This document shows, piece after piece, positions 1 to 12,913 of a stretch of DNA of 64,000 nucleotides. Both the position numbers and the translations under genes were made by a program. Every line of letters begins with the position of its first letter. The stretch's first letter is position 1. Below the pieces are notes generated by a model. That model saw only the letters and a program-made list of their open reading frames with translations. It was not told where the DNA came from and did not search any database. Origin of the DNA: Acholoe squamosa (Eukaryota; Annelida; Polychaeta; Phyllodocida; Polynoidae); NCBI GenBank assembly GCA_949317995.1, contig OX439048.1, positions 23,503,495 to 23,567,494 on the forward strand. Direction: 5' to 3'.

Positions 1-149
1 TAGACAATAAGAGGAGGAAGGGTGTTTCGAAGGCCAAGAAACACCTAGAGAAGGCTCTTCGAGTTGTCAGGTCCGAAAAGGAACTATCTAAGGAAGGGGT
101 AGTCGCCCGCCGCAGCCCTCGACTCGCCCAGAGGACTGCAGTGACCTAA
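1..149 (+). mobile_element. C-terminal end of an open frame entering from the left, possibly retroelement pol
   Basis: Frame 3 is open from the window edge and ends at a TAA at 147-149. The visible part is strongly basic, with many Lys and Arg, and contains RRSPRLAQR close to the stop. Short basic tails of this kind occur at the end of LTR-retrotransposon Pol proteins, but no catalytic domain lies inside the window. The assignment rests on composition and on the neighbouring gag-like remains, so it is weak. Confidence 0.3.
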
Positions 150-660
150 CCTGTAAACACAACGAGTGTAATGTTTTACATTAAAATAGAACGGGTAACA
201 ACTGACCCAAAAGGTCTAATTGTCATCGCTGTATGATGTACCAGTGGGTAGTGGACGGATAATCTGGTGGATTTGCTAAAGCTTTCCATAAACTCCACTT
301 AAAATCCCTAGACGAGTCGAGAGCATGAGCGATAATTACCTAAAAACATTCACTTTGTTTATGTTCTGTCCGTAGCACGTGCTTTGCCGTGTGACGTCAT
401 CGCGTCCAGTCTCGACTGACCTCTCGTGACCCTGCTCGCAAGCGTGGAAATGACGTCACGGAACCTGGCGTGTCGCCATATTGTTTTTTAGTGGAAGTCA
501 AGGCGGACAAGCTATCGTCCGTCCGCAGATTCTCTACTAAAAAACAGTTTGCACCACCCACAGAGTCGGTTCTCAGGAAGGCGGCTCCGCTCCTTGTCGG
601 CCCCTGACGCCGTAAAGTCGGGAAAGGAGTTGTCGGACTCCTGAGTAGATTCCTCCAGTC
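150..660. mobile_element. Spacer between two retroelement-like frames, possible LTR at about 152-562
   Basis: No coding potential is seen. A stretch from TGT (152) to ACA (562) has the TG...CA form and the length (about 410 bp) of an LTR. It lies between a pol-like tail and a gag-like region, as expected where two elements share one LTR. There is no clear TATA box, AATAAA or primer-binding site, and no second copy in the window to compare with. LTR status is a guess. Confidence 0.22.
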
Positions 661-3315
661 ATGGATGAGGAATCCGTAACTGTACCCAAGCTATCCGGTG
701 ACCCGGATAAGCAGACTCCGACATCTGATGCTTTCCCGGAAGCATTATCACCTGTAACACAGGTGGACAATGACCTGATGGAGGTGGATGAAACCGCCGA
801 TCGGTCATTCGAGGACAAGTTGGCTTCATTCTCTTTGAATGAGCCAGAAAAGCCAGTTTCACCACTTCCTGACAAGGGATCTGGAGACGCTTCGAAGCCA
901 GTCGAAGTAATGCAAAGTGCCACTTGATCCGACACTACCCAGGTAGACGGATCCAAGGACCGCCAAGAAATGGAGAGGGGACCCATTGAGGATAACCCTT
1001 TTCCAGCATATTACGATAGGAGGTATCTGTACGTCCATCCGGAACTACAGGTACAAAGTGTGGACTCCGAATGAAACCCAATTAAATTGGACCTTCGAGT
1101 ATGCCAGGCTATCGAGGATGTGATGCACCCGCTCCAACTCGAGAGGACGCCACTGGAGTGGCTTACAGACTGGACCTGGTTCCAGCGAGGACTCATGGTG
1201 GATATATCCTTCCGGGAGTCAGTATACGCTGCAAACAGAGCCTGCGAGCTGGGAGCCTATCCCAAGCCCGATAAGTCTCAGTGGCACGTGACACATGAAA
1301 ATGTCAACTGGGTGGGTTATGTCTCAGATTCCCGAGTCCAAACATATCCCCACCCGAGAACCGTCCAACATGACCTCCATACCATGAGGGAGTTCTGGGA
1401 GGCCGCTTCCAAGTTTGAGAAGTGGGACGATGGCTACTACATAGTAGAAGCCGAGATTACCCAGGTCAGGAACTCTTCCCTCCTAGAACTGGACCGCTAC
1501 GCAGCTCTCCATATGATAATCCAACGTCGTATGGCAGCTGAAGATGAAGCTCGACATAAGACGAGAGTTGAGGAGACGGAATTGAAGGCAAGTGCTCCTC
1601 TGATCCCTGATTTGAGACTAGATGCTAGAGGATTGGATACTCCTAAATCCGACTCTAGTGTGACTACCGGAAAACCTGTCGATCCTGAAACCCCAAGCAC
1701 CTCGGGTGAGGCTTCTTCATCTTGGAAGGCCGAACCTGAAGCTAGGGATCCGGACCCAGAAGACCAGCAAGTTTCCAAGAACAGGAGGTCTGCCTCACGT
1801 CGGCTTAAGAATCTGCCCGATTCTGTTAAAGCCGAACAGAAACCCAGTACATCGGGTGCTAGCAGTTCGGGTGCCGCCATGGAGGTGGACTCATCGGATG
1901 AGGATTCTTTAGACGAGTCCTCGGTAGAGTATGATGAGAAAAGTGTCCCATCTACTCAGACGAAAGCAGAGCGTTGGTCTAATTCTAAATCAGGTTTCGA
2001 GACACGTCTGGTAGAAACGCACTTTCACCATCACCCGGTTTACATCTGTGACCCGAGTTACCCCGGTAAGACACCAGAAGAAGGGACATGCAGAAGGTCT
2101 CGATACAGCTCACAAACGGATCATGGAGCTGCAACAGGAACTCATGAAAGAGTTTGATAGTTTGAGCACGGATGCTTGGACAAAGATCCATGTGAGGTTC
2201 TGAAGTCCAAGGATTCGAAACTAAGAGCGAAGATTGTCCTGACTCCAGGAAAGGGCAAACTGGACATGCACGAGAGCCTATGGCAGAAGTGCGAGGAGTC
2301 GGGCAAGGATGGTAAGAGAGCCAGGGAGAAACTTAGAAAAGACCAGAGCCGGGGTGGACCCGGTAATGGTCAGGGTAAACCCAGCTACCAGCCCAGGGCG
2401 GTAGATCGTTCCAGATCTCCCCTGGCATGTCACCCACACGAGCAGAGCCAGAGTACTCTTGTTTTCAAGAAACCTGGGACTGCCGGCTATGCGAGAGCAG
2501 CCGCTAAACCGGGGAAACTAGATAAAGATAGTTTCCCGTCAATGGACCCGAGAGCCAGACCCGAGAGCCAGACCTTGGTCATTGGAAAAGGGGGTCCCCT
2601 TGTACCCAAAATGGCCCCAGCACCTGCCGCTGCCGGATCCGCAGGTGTCGCATCTCCTCAGCAAATTTTGTCCACCGCTGAACAGGTACACATGTATCTG
2701 CAGATGGGGATGAAGCAAAACCTGCCACCCGGATACTGTGTCCCTATGGCACCTTCGGGTACGTCCGGAAGCCCAACATCAGGAAATGTCCTTCCCGTAG
2801 TAGCAACACCCCCCAAGAGTGTTGCACTACCTGTCAAACCAAAGGATGCGATTACCATTGAAACCGGTAATGCTGAAATCTGGTTTGAAAAGTCACACCA
2901 AGGGGAGGCTGATGTCCAGAAGGCCATCTATACCCACTGGGAGAAATGCGTGAAGGAGAGAGCTACAGAATTCCACCAGGGTCTTCTGAATGACACTCTT
3001 CTATGCATGAAGGAGGTGGGTGATGCTGAAAAGGAACGCCTGGAAGCCCAGATCCGAACCGAGGTCAAGGCTCGGGAGGAAGAAGCTGTAGCTGCAAAAG
3101 AACAGGCAGCTATGGATGTGCACGTCTTGGAAAAGCGCGTGAAAGAGGAGATTACTTGGAACAGGAATCTGAACACTAAGTTCATGAGGGTGTTCGGGGT
3201 CGATATAGATGAATGTAGACTTAGTATGTTCCCGGTCCCCCCATTTTTTTTACGACCAGACTTAGTGTTTGCAGAAGGTAGTTATACCTACCTCCTGATG
3301 ATCATATATGAGTAA
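661..3315 (+). mobile_element. Broken gag-like region of an LTR-type retroelement, family undetermined
   Basis: A coding-biased stretch lies in one frame on the plus strand and is interrupted about three or four times, so I treat it as a fossil. It starts with an acidic Ser/Pro-rich part. A Trp-rich globular part follows (about 1087-1560), then long low-complexity Ser/Pro/Lys sequence with a DRSRSP patch, and finally a Glu/Lys/Ala coiled coil (about 2930-3180). No protease, reverse transcriptase or integrase motif is visible. The layout resembles the gag-like frame at 62652 to the right edge, which also has a coiled coil and a DRSRS patch. I do not recognise the family, and a decayed host gene cannot be excluded. 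Confidence 0.4.
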
Positions 3316-4325
3316 CACTTAGCTTATTCTATGTGTTCCGGGTTCCTTTATAACCATAGTTAGTCGTATCAGGATATAGCATATCAAACCTATCTCCTGA
3401 TGTATCTGTTTCGGATTGACATCACACTATATAATAATTCTGAATAGTATTTGTGCTGTTACGAATGCTGCCTGATGTAGATGTCGGTGCCTGTTTCCTG
3501 ATATTACCTGTTCTACTTACCGGATGGACCTATTCACCAATATTGCTGTTACTTGTATTATATCTGCACTTCCGGATCTACCTTTTGGACTACTACCTTG
3601 TTACATATACCAAAAAAGGACTACTACTGGACTTCTACGAACTATAGCATGTCTAGAGGACTATGGGTAGCTGCCCTTGTCAACTTCCGTGTTTATATAT
3701 TACTACATATAGGATTCAAAAGACTCTAGCACTTCCATCCCGTGGTTAGCTGACCACAAATTTTTCTACACCCACACCGGACCCCACATCGGATAAGCTT
3801 CTAGACAACGTACAATGATTGACCTTATTATGTATATATGTGCTCATGCAATTGTGTTTGACACCATTATAATGTTTATATAACTATCATTCATACCTGT
3901 ATTAACTTAATGTTATAATTATCTTACGGGTTCATAAAATAAACGGATCTATCCTTACTTATGATAATGTTTAATACGATCCGATTTGTGTTATAATACA
4001 CCAGAATGTCATATTTGTCTATTTATTACATATCATTGTATAATAATATTTGTCTGGTGCTGGTGATAGTTATTTAGATGCATGAGATTGTAATATATGT
4101 GTCTTTATCAAGACTAATTCCTTATTATGTTTGTTATAATAACGAACTTATCAATGGATTAATATGGGGTTCATTTAAAAAGTTGACAGATCCGTTACAT
4201 ATATCTGTTACTATCCACACTGTCAAATTGTATCGACTATCCTATTCATTACTCGTAACTATATAATACTATCAAATATGTTAAATATCTCTTATATGAT
4301 ACTTTAAAATTGTGGTTGTTATATC
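3316..4325. other. AT-rich sequence, nothing recognised
   Basis: This AT-rich stretch follows the gag-like fossil. I see no gene, tandem repeat or terminal repeats here. It may be decayed retroelement sequence. Confidence 0.4.
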
Positions 4326-4667
4326 CAGAGGCGTAGGAACCAAATCTTGATTGGGGGGGCCCAGGGCCAAGCCCAGGGGGGCCCTGTCGCACCGGTCGTA
4401 ATTCATCGGATAGAGTGGGCTGACACTTATTCATGGGTACATAAGATATATGTATTAAAATATCTTTGATGACTTTTGCCTGTGATTTTAAGCCCAGGCC
4501 CCCTTTTTCCATTGTGCTACCATATTTCTGAAAAATTTGGGGGAAATCTTTGCATTTTATCATGGGTCTTGACAAATATTGGGGGGGCCCAGACATATTC
4601 AGGCCCCATCTCCTCTGGGATTGAAGGGGCCCGGGCCTCCCTGGGCCCCCCTTTTCCTATGCCCCTG
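4326..4667. mobile_element. hAT-like MITE with 5-bp target duplication
   Basis: The element begins CAGAGGCGTAGGAA and ends TTCCTATGCCCCTG, which are inverted copies. It is flanked by ATATC on both sides (4321-4325 and 4668-4672). The ends are rich in G/C runs and there is no coding capacity. A shorter relative with the same ends and a CAACA duplication sits at 61193-61345. CAG-type ends suggest hAT, but the superfamily is an inference. Confidence 0.7.
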
Positions 4668-4775
4668 ATATCTATGGTTATACCTCTATTATTAGGGCAA
4701 GACATAATGTAATGTTATCCCTATATAACATAAACTATAATAGTTATAACTCCTGCCTAATGTCTGGGGGAGTCG

Positions 4776-4944
4776 TGTAGAGGTATCATATTGTACCATA
4801 TATCCAGGTGTCGTCTGGCGTGGCAGATGAGTCCAGTCACTGGGTGTTCCTAAGGTTCCGGATAGGTGGCAGCACCGATCCGGGCCTATGGGACATCTAG
4901 CGACAAACACCAGGGTCCCTACATAAAGACCAGGGCTCAGCCGC
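4776..4944 (+). mobile_element. Fragment of an LTR related to the one at 62194-62608
   Basis: The start TGTAGAGGTATCATAT resembles the LTR start at 62194 (TGTAGGGGTATGGTAT). Further along, both share TCCGGAT, AGGTGGCAGCACC and ACACCAGGG in the same order. Only the 5' part is recognisable, and it is interrupted by the MITE at 4945. It is diverged, so an old insertion is likely. Confidence 0.45.
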
Positions 4945-5195
4945 TACCATAATCTCCCGCATATAAGGCGCAGCTCGCATATAAGGCGCCCCCCAACTCA
5001 CAGGGGGGGCTGTTTCGCATATAAGGCGCCCCCCTGAGGGGAGATTTTTGTCAATTTAGTACTGTTCTATAGTAAAAATACCCCCCCCCCTATAAGGCGC
5101 ACCCCAAACTCAAGACAATTTACCTCCCACGTATAAGACCCAGCAGCATTTTGTTTGGCGAATAAGACGCGCCTTATACGCGGGAGATTACGGTA
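4945..5195. mobile_element. Family A MITE (short internal form)
   Basis: Inverted ends run from TACCATAATCTCCCGCATAT to a reversed copy ending GATTACGGTA. The interior includes a TTTAGTACTGTTCTATAGTA segment and a CCCAGCAGCATTTTGTTTGG segment, which are shared with the copy at 34974-35187. TA lies at both ends. There are at least nine family A copies in the window. Confidence 0.8.
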
Positions 5196-5270
5196 CGTCA
5201 GAGGCCCTCCAGGCCTCCGAGCTTAAAGGTATTCTTTAAATAAGACTTGCTGACCTACCATCACTTTCCA

Positions 5271-5315
5271 GCAAGGCAGTGATTCAAGTGGCATACACTT
5301 GAATCACTGCCTTGC
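5271..5315. repeat. Perfect 20-bp-stem, 5-nt-loop hairpin followed by a T run
   Basis: GCAAGGCAGTGATTCAAGTG is followed by GCATA and then by its exact reverse complement. TTTTTC comes directly after. The stem has no mismatch and the loop is very short, unlike usual animal microRNA precursors. It could be a palindromic transposon end or a small Pol III-like hairpin transcript. Confidence 0.75.
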
Positions 5316-6530
5316 TTTTTCTTTCCTAATCGTAAGGCCCGAACCACCAAACTGGTATAACATAATTATGATACCTTCTGTCATATCCTCCATGCATAAA
5401 CAATGCAACACCTGATGCATTTAGGTGCCTATACATGGGTAAAATTTGACACACGCGACAGAGGGGGTTATAAAATCCGACAAGCGTAACACAGCACCTT
5501 TAAAGATCCACGGACATGGGTGGAGACAGCAGATGTCATGAAACTTGAAAGTAGGGTACTGTTTCCCTTTAAATTTAACGAGATGTGTTTAAACGTGCCA
5601 GTACAATAGATTCTACCTCTTTGAGTCTTTTAATAGGGAGTGGTGGTTATTGCCATTTTTGGTTAGAAATTCTATGGATGTGCAAACGGTTTCATGCCTC
5701 CCCCCTCCCCCAAACACAGACATCCCACACCGCTTGAAATTTTATCTCTCCGAGCGGGTGCTGCATGGTACTTGACTGGGGGTATAAGTTGGCTTGCTTT
5801 TGCAACAACAAAACAAGGGGTCCATGGTTAGGAGATTATGTTAAGGATTCAATTGAAAATTTAGAATCTAAGATCTATGATCAAGAGGCCCATGTTAAGG
5901 ATGCAATTGAGAGGATTCAATTTAGGATCTGTCATCTATGATCAAGATATTAGGGTTTCATATTTAAATTTGACGATCAATTCTGAGTTTAATATCAATT
6001 CTAAAAGCAGTTAAATTGCAGTGCGTTTCCCGGATTAGAAATTTATCCCATATTTTCGGCAAAGTAAACACAGCAAAGCTGTAATGCCGTGCATATTCAT
6101 ATCATGTTCTAAGAAGTATAGAATTGATTAACAACATTTTTAATATGATCTTAGATCAAAATTTTCAGAACAAATATTATTTTAATACGGAATCTAAAAG
6201 CCCTTCATATGTTGTGTGTTTTGCAATTTATTAATCTATAACATACTTTCAGGAAAGTAAACACAGCAATGCTGTAATGCCGTGCATATTCCTATTATGA
6301 TCCAAGGAAAAAAGATCATTATATATGAACTCTATGGCCTTTGGAATGGACCTATACTTAAATATATGCTCTGATTGTGGTGCTTCCTCACTCTCCATGT
6401 AAAATCCTGTCCCATTGCTATAGTATGGAGTAAACCTATGCCTGGATTAAAATATGCAAATAAGGAATGTGTGTGAGGGTTTGGAGTAGTGTGGTGGTGG
6501 TATTGGTGGTGGTGGTGTCACAATGGTCAC
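5316..6530. other. Intergenic stretch with a duplicated 60-bp motif
   Basis: No gene is seen. A segment containing AAAGTAAACACAGCAA(A/T)GCT and then GTAATGCCGTGCATATTC occurs at about 6048-6106 and again at about 6243-6300. A shorter repeat around TTAAGGAT and CTATGATCAAGA occurs at 5835-5950. A GGTGGT-rich run (6490-6518) precedes the satellite. Confidence 0.5.
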
Positions 6531-9500
6531 TAACATCCATCTGATAACTTTTGAAGATCAAAATTGACCATATATGGCCTGGATCCCTGTGATTCCTGAA
6601 ACCAAGATGGCCGACACACAAGGAAAACAAAAGAATTAGGTGGTTGAGGTGTCCCAATGGTCACTAACATCTATCTGATAACTTTTGAAGATCAAAATTG
6701 ACCACATATGACCTGGATCCCTGTGTTTCCTAAAACCAAGATGGCCGACACACATGGAAAACAACAAAATTGGGTAGTTGAGGTGTCCAAATGGTCACTA
6801 ACCATAACATTTGAAGATCAAAATTGACCATATATGACCTGGATCCCTGTGTTTCCTAAAACAAAGATGTCCGACACACATGGAAAACAACAAAATTGGC
6901 TAGTTGAGGTCCCCCAATGGTCACTAACATCCATCTGATAATTTTTGAAGATTGAAGTTGACCATATATGGCCTGGATCCCTGTGTTTCCTAAAACTAAC
7001 ATCTATCTGATAACTTTTGAAGATCAAAATTGACCACATATGACCTGGATCCCTGTGTTTCCTAAAACAAAGATGGCCGACACACATGGAAAACAATAAA
7101 ATTAGGTACTTGAGGTGTCCCAATGGTCACTAACATCCATCTGATAACTTTTGAAGATCAAAATTGACCATATATGACCTGGATCCCTGTGATTCCTGAA
7201 ACCAAGATGGCCGACACACAAGGAAAACAAAAGAATTAGGTAGTTGAGGTCTTTCAATGGTCACTAACATCCATCTCATAACTTTTGAAGATCAAAATTG
7301 ACCATATATGACCTGGATCCCTGTGATTCCTGAAACCAAGATGGCCGACACACAAGGAAAACAAAAGAATTAGGTAGTTGAGGTCTTTCAATGGTCACTA
7401 ATATCCATCTGATAATTTTTGAAGATCAAAATTGACCACATATGACCTGGATCCTTGTGTTTCCGCAAACCAAGATGGCCGACACACATGGAAAACAACA
7501 AAATTGGGTAGTTGAGGTCCCCCAATGGTCACTAACATCCATCTGATAACTTTTGAAGATCGAAATTGACCATATATGGCCTGGATCCCTGTGTTTCCTA
7601 AAACAAAGATGGCCGACATATATGGAGAACAATAAAATTAGCTAGTTGAGGTGTCCCAATGGTCACTAACATCCATCTGATAACTTTTGAAGATTAAAAT
7701 TGACAATATATGAGCTGGATCCCTGTGTTTCCTAAAACAAAGATGGCCGACACACATGGAAAACAATAAAATAGGCTAGTTGAGGTCTCCCAATGGTCAC
7801 TAACATCCATCTGATAATTTTTGAAGATCAAAATTGACCATATATGGCCTGGATCCCTGTGTTTTCTAAAACAAAGATGGCCGACACATATTGAAAAAAA
7901 TAGAATTAGGTAGTTGAGGTCTTTCAATGGTCACTAACATCCATCTCATAACTTTTGAAGATCAAAATTGACCATATATGACCTGGATCCCTGTGTTTCC
8001 TAAAACAAAGATGGCTGACACACATGGAAAACAATAAAATAGGCTAGTTGAGGTCTCCCAATGGTCACTAACATCCATCTGATAACTTTTGAAGATCAAA
8101 ATTGACCACATATGACCTGGATCCCTGTGTTTCCGAAAACCAAGATGGCCGACACACATGGAAAACAATAAAATTAGGTACTTGAGGTGTCCCAATGGTC
8201 ACTAACATCCATCTGATAACTTTTGAAGATCAAAGTAGGCCGACACACATGGAAAACAATAAAATAGGCTAGTTGAGGTCTCCCAATGGTCACTAACATC
8301 CATCTGATAATTTTTGAAGATCAAAATTGACCATATATGAGCTGGATCCCTTTGTTTCCTAAAACAAAGATGGCCGACACACATGGAAAACAACAAAATT
8401 GGGTAGTTGAGGTCCCCCAATGGTCACTAACATCCATCTGATAACTTTTGAAGATGTTTCCTAAAACAAAGATGGCCCACACACATGGAAAACAATAAAA
8501 TAGGCTAGTTGAGGTCTCCCAATGGTCACTAACATCCATCTGATAATTTTTGAAGATCAAAGTTGACCATATATGGCCTGGATCCCTGTGTTTTCTAAAA
8601 CAAAGATGGCCGACACATATTGAAAAAAATAGAATTAGGTAGTTGAGGTCTTTCAATGGTCACTAACATCCATCTCATAACTTTTGAAGATCAAAATTGA
8701 CCATATATGAGCTGGATCCCTGTGTTTCCTAAAAAAAAGATGGCCGACACACATGGAAAACAACAAAATTGGGTAGTTAAGGTCCCCCAATGGTCACTAA
8801 CATCCATCTGATAACTTTTGAAGATCGAAGTTGACCATATATGGCCTGGATCCCTGTGTTTCCTAAAACAAAGATGGCCGACATATATGGAGAACAATAA
8901 AATTAGCTAGTTGAGGTGTTCCAATGGTCACTAACATCCATCTGATAACTTTTGAAGATTAAAATTGACAATATATGAGCTGGATCCCTGTGTTTCCTAA
9001 AACAAAGATGGCCCACACACATGGAAAACAATAAAATAGGCTAGTTGAGGTCTCCCAATGGTCACTAACATCCATCTGATAATTTTTGAAGATCAAAGTT
9101 GACCATATATGGCCTGGATCCCTGTGTTTTCTAAAACAAAGATGGCCGACACATATTGAAAAAAATAGAATTAGGTAGTTGAGGTCTTTCAATGGTCACT
9201 AACATCCATCTGATAATTTTTGAAGATCAAAATTGACCACATATGACCTGGATCCTTGTGTTTCCGCAAACCAAGATGGCCGACACACATGGAAAACAAC
9301 AAAATTGGGTAGTTGAGGTCCCCCAATGGTCACTAACATCCATCTGATAACTTTTGAAGATCGAAATTGACCATATATGGCCTGGATCCCTGTGTTTCCT
9401 AAAACAAAGATGGCCGACATATATGGAGAACAATAAAATTAGCTAGTTGAGGTGTCCCAATGGTCACTAACATCCATCTGATAACTTTTGAAGATTAAAA

Positions 9501-11680
9501 TTGACAATATATGAGCTGGATCCCTGTGTTTCCTAAAACAAAGATGGCCGACACACATGGAAAACAATAAAATAGGCTAGTTGAGGTCTCCCAATGGTCA
9601 CTAACATCCATCTGATAATTTTTGAAGATCAAAATTGACCATATATGGCCTGGATCCCTGTGTTTTCTAAAACAAAGATGGCCGACACATATTGAAAAAA
9701 ATAGAATTAGGTAGTTGAGGTCTTTCAATGGTCACTAACATCCATCTCATAACTTTTGAAGATCAAAATTGACCATATATGACCTGGATCCCTGTGTTTC
9801 CTAAAACAAAGATGGCTGACACACATGGAAAACAATAAAATAGGCTAGTTGAGGTCTCCCAATGGTCACTAACATCCATCTGATAACTTTTGAAGATCAA
9901 AATTGACCACATATGACCTGGATCCCTGTGTTTCCGAAAACCAAGATGGCCGACACACATGGAAAACAATAAAATTAGGTACTTGAGGTGTCCCAATGGT
10001 CACTAACATCCATCTGATAACTTTTGAAGATCAAAGTAGGCCGACACACATGGAAAACAATAAAATAGGCTAGTTGAGGTCTCCCAATGGTCACTAACAT
10101 CCATCTGATAATTTTTGAAGATCAAAATTGACCATATATGAGCTGGATCCCTTTGTTTCCTAAAACAAAGATGGCCGACACACATGGAAAACAACAAAAT
10201 TGGGTAGTTAAGGTCCCCCAATGGTCACTAACATCCATCTGATAACTTTTGAAGATCGAAGTTGACCATATATGGCCTGGATCCCTGTGTTTCCTAAAAC
10301 AAAGATGGCCGACATATATGGAGAACAATAAAATTTGCTAGTTAAGGTGTCCCAATGGTCATTAACATCCATCTGATAACTTTTGAAGATTAAAATTGAC
10401 AATATATGAGCTGGATCCCTGTGTTCCCTAAAACAAAGATGGCCCACACACATGGCAAACAATAAAATTGGGTAGTTGAGGTGTCCCAATGGTCACTAAC
10501 ATCCATCTGATAACTTTTTAAGATCAAAATTGACCATATATGGCCTGGATCCCTGTGTTTCCGAAAACAAAGATGGCCGACACACATGGAAAACAACAAA
10601 ATTGGCTAGTTGAGATCCCCCAATGGTCACTAACATCCATCTGATAACTTTTGAAGATCGAAGTTGACCAAATATGGCCTGGATCCCTGTGTTTTCTAAA
10701 ACAAAGATGGCCGACACATATTGAAAAAAATAGAATTAGGTAGTTGAGGTCTTTCAATGGTCACTAACATCCATCTCATAACTTTTGAAGATCAAAATTG
10801 ACCATATATGACCTGGATCCCTGTGATTCCTGAAACCAAGATGGCCGACACACAAGGAAAACAAAAGAATTAGGTAGTTGAGGTCTTTCAATGGTCACAT
10901 CTTTAGGAAACATCTTCATCTGATAACTTTTGAAGATTAAAATTGACAATATATGAGCTGGATCCCTGTGTTTCCTAAAACAAAGATGGCCCACACACAT
11001 GGAAAACAATAAAATAGGCTAGTTGAGGTCTCCCAATGGTCACTAACATCCATCTGATAATTTTTGAAGATCAAAGTTGACCATATATGGCCTGGATCCC
11101 TGTGTTTTCTAAAACAAAGATGGCCGACACATATTGAAAAAAATAGAATTAGGTAGTTGAGGTCTTTCAATGGTCACTAACATCCATCTGATAACTTTTG
11201 AAGATCAAAATTGACCATATATGAGCTGGATCCCTGTGTTTCCTAAAAAAAAGATGGCCGACACACATGGAAAACAACAAAATTGGGTAGTTAAGGTCCC
11301 CCAATGGTCACTAACATCCATCTGATAACTTTTGAAGATCGAAGTTGACCATATATGGCCTGGATCCCTGTGTTTCCTAAAACAAAGATGGCCGACATAT
11401 ATGGAGAACAATAAAATTAGCTAGTTGAGGTGTCCCAATGGTCACTAACATCCATCTGATAACTTTTGAAGATTAAAATTGACAATATATGGCCTGGATC
11501 CCTGTGTTTCCTAAAACAAAGATGGCCGACACACATGGCAAACAATAAAATTGGGTAGTTGAGGTGTCCCAATGGTCACTAACATCCATCTGATAACTTT
11601 TTAAGATCAAAATTGACCATATATGGCCTGGATCCCTGTGTTTCCGAAAACCAAGATGTTGACACACATGGAAAACAGTC
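6531..11680. repeat. 134-bp satellite array, about 38 units, with higher-order structure
   Basis: The landmark CAATGGTCACTAACATCCAT recurs every 134 bp; for example it lies at 7657, 7791, 7925, 8059 and 8193. Each unit carries a CCTGGATCCCTGTG segment and an AAGATGGCCGACACACA segment. Variant units recur in the same order with a period of four units (536 bp), for example around 8464 and 9000. A block of about 1.05 kb near 7405-8450 is almost identical to 9206-10250, an offset of 1,801 bp. A few units are truncated (near 6990, 8232, 8452 and 10033). Minus-strand open frames of 68-111 codons arise in most units but look like by-products of the repeat. Confidence 0.95.
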
Positions 11681-12913
11681 CCAAGACTCCAAATAATCCA
11701 ATGCCATGCCACTTAAAACTCCTAAAAAAGTGCATCATACTTATGTGTACATGTATACATAAATATACATGTAGGTGGCCTTTAGTGGGTTAATAGTCAG
11801 TGGTGCTGAGAAATGCACCACCAGCAGAAGAGAACCACATGGTGCTGGGGGAGGTGGTGCCAGGCAGGTATGGGGCCACCCCAGGAGCACAGCCACCACC
11901 ACCATTCAGAGGTGGGTGGGGGGGGGGGGGGCTATATATACTATATACCATGGCTCTGCCTGAGGTGTCCAGGGCTACCACCACTCTGTCCCCAGGGTCT
12001 ACAATAACAGGTCCACCAACACCACCACTTCTATGCTTGACTGATTTGCAGATTTTAATCCAGGTATAGGCATACTCAATACTGTACCTATGAGACAGGA
12101 TTATACATTGAGAGCGAGGAAGCACCACTATGAGGGCTTGTATTTAAGAATGGGTCCCCTCCTATAGCCGTTCATTCCTAAGAATGAACGGCAAAAAGGA
12201 GAGAAAAAAACTATCCCCAACCTATGTTGGTAAGGAAAAAAATTAAAAGTTGGCATCCTGCCCTAAACAAAATCAACCGGAAAACGTGTGTATAAGTCGC
12301 ACCCTCCTGCAAGATATGTCCCTTTTTGAGGAAGCTATATGTAAGCCGCTGCAAAGGTCCAAAATGGTATCCTTTCCTTTTCCAAGTTTACATATGTATA
12401 ACCTACGCATAATCTGCACCCTAACTCCTTGGAGACCCTACAAGCCGCACTAGACCTCTGAAATTGTCTGTAAGCTGTGGACGTTGTACAGTTTTATGAA
12501 ACCTCAGTCATTGGATCTGGATGGATGAATCACAAAAGTGACCCTGACAGGAGGCAATCCACAAATGACGTCATGCTGGAGGGGGGGGGGGGGGTCAGGC
12601 CCAGCATGACAGGATTAATTCTCCATATACCTTCAGCATTGTAAAATTGTCCAAAAATATGACGAGGAGGTAAAAAATGGTCAAATTTGCCATGACGTCA
12701 TTTATGGATAACTCCCAGTCCTTAGAAAAAGTGAGAACTTTTTGTATGTCATGTATGTAAAATGGTCGTGATAGATTTTGCTTTCTATTTACACACATAA
12801 AATAAAATCCAATCTCCATAATTTTCCTGTATATATTAAGCTGCATCTTACGAGTATGCGAAACTGAGGCCTCCTGCGCCTTATAGTGTCAGCCCAAAGA
12901 AAGAGTATCTTAA
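11681..12913. other. Intergenic sequence, no gene recognised
   Basis: This stretch contains G-run and C-run low complexity (11915-11930 and 12581-12594). A short hairpin at 12167-12192 has stem GCCGTTCATT. Near 12283-12480 are phrases such as GTGTATAAGTCGCACC that resemble a heavily decayed family A MITE. Nothing supports a coding region. Confidence 0.45.

Noticed and set aside
4249-4712. Gly/Pro-rich frames of 62-115 codons
   Set aside because: They fall on the G/C-run ends of a hAT-like MITE.
5271-5315. MicroRNA precursor
   Set aside because: A perfect stem with a 5-nt loop is unlike animal microRNA hairpins, and I recognise no known mature sequence.
6531-11680. CRISPR-like array
   Set aside because: Units are contiguous near-identical 134-bp repeats without unique spacers, in a eukaryotic genome.
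6818-11712. Repeated minus-strand open frames (for example starting MGHLKYLILLFSMCVGHL)
   Set aside because: They follow the 134-bp satellite unit, change frame from unit to unit and lack any start or splice context. They are by-products of the repeat, not a gene family.
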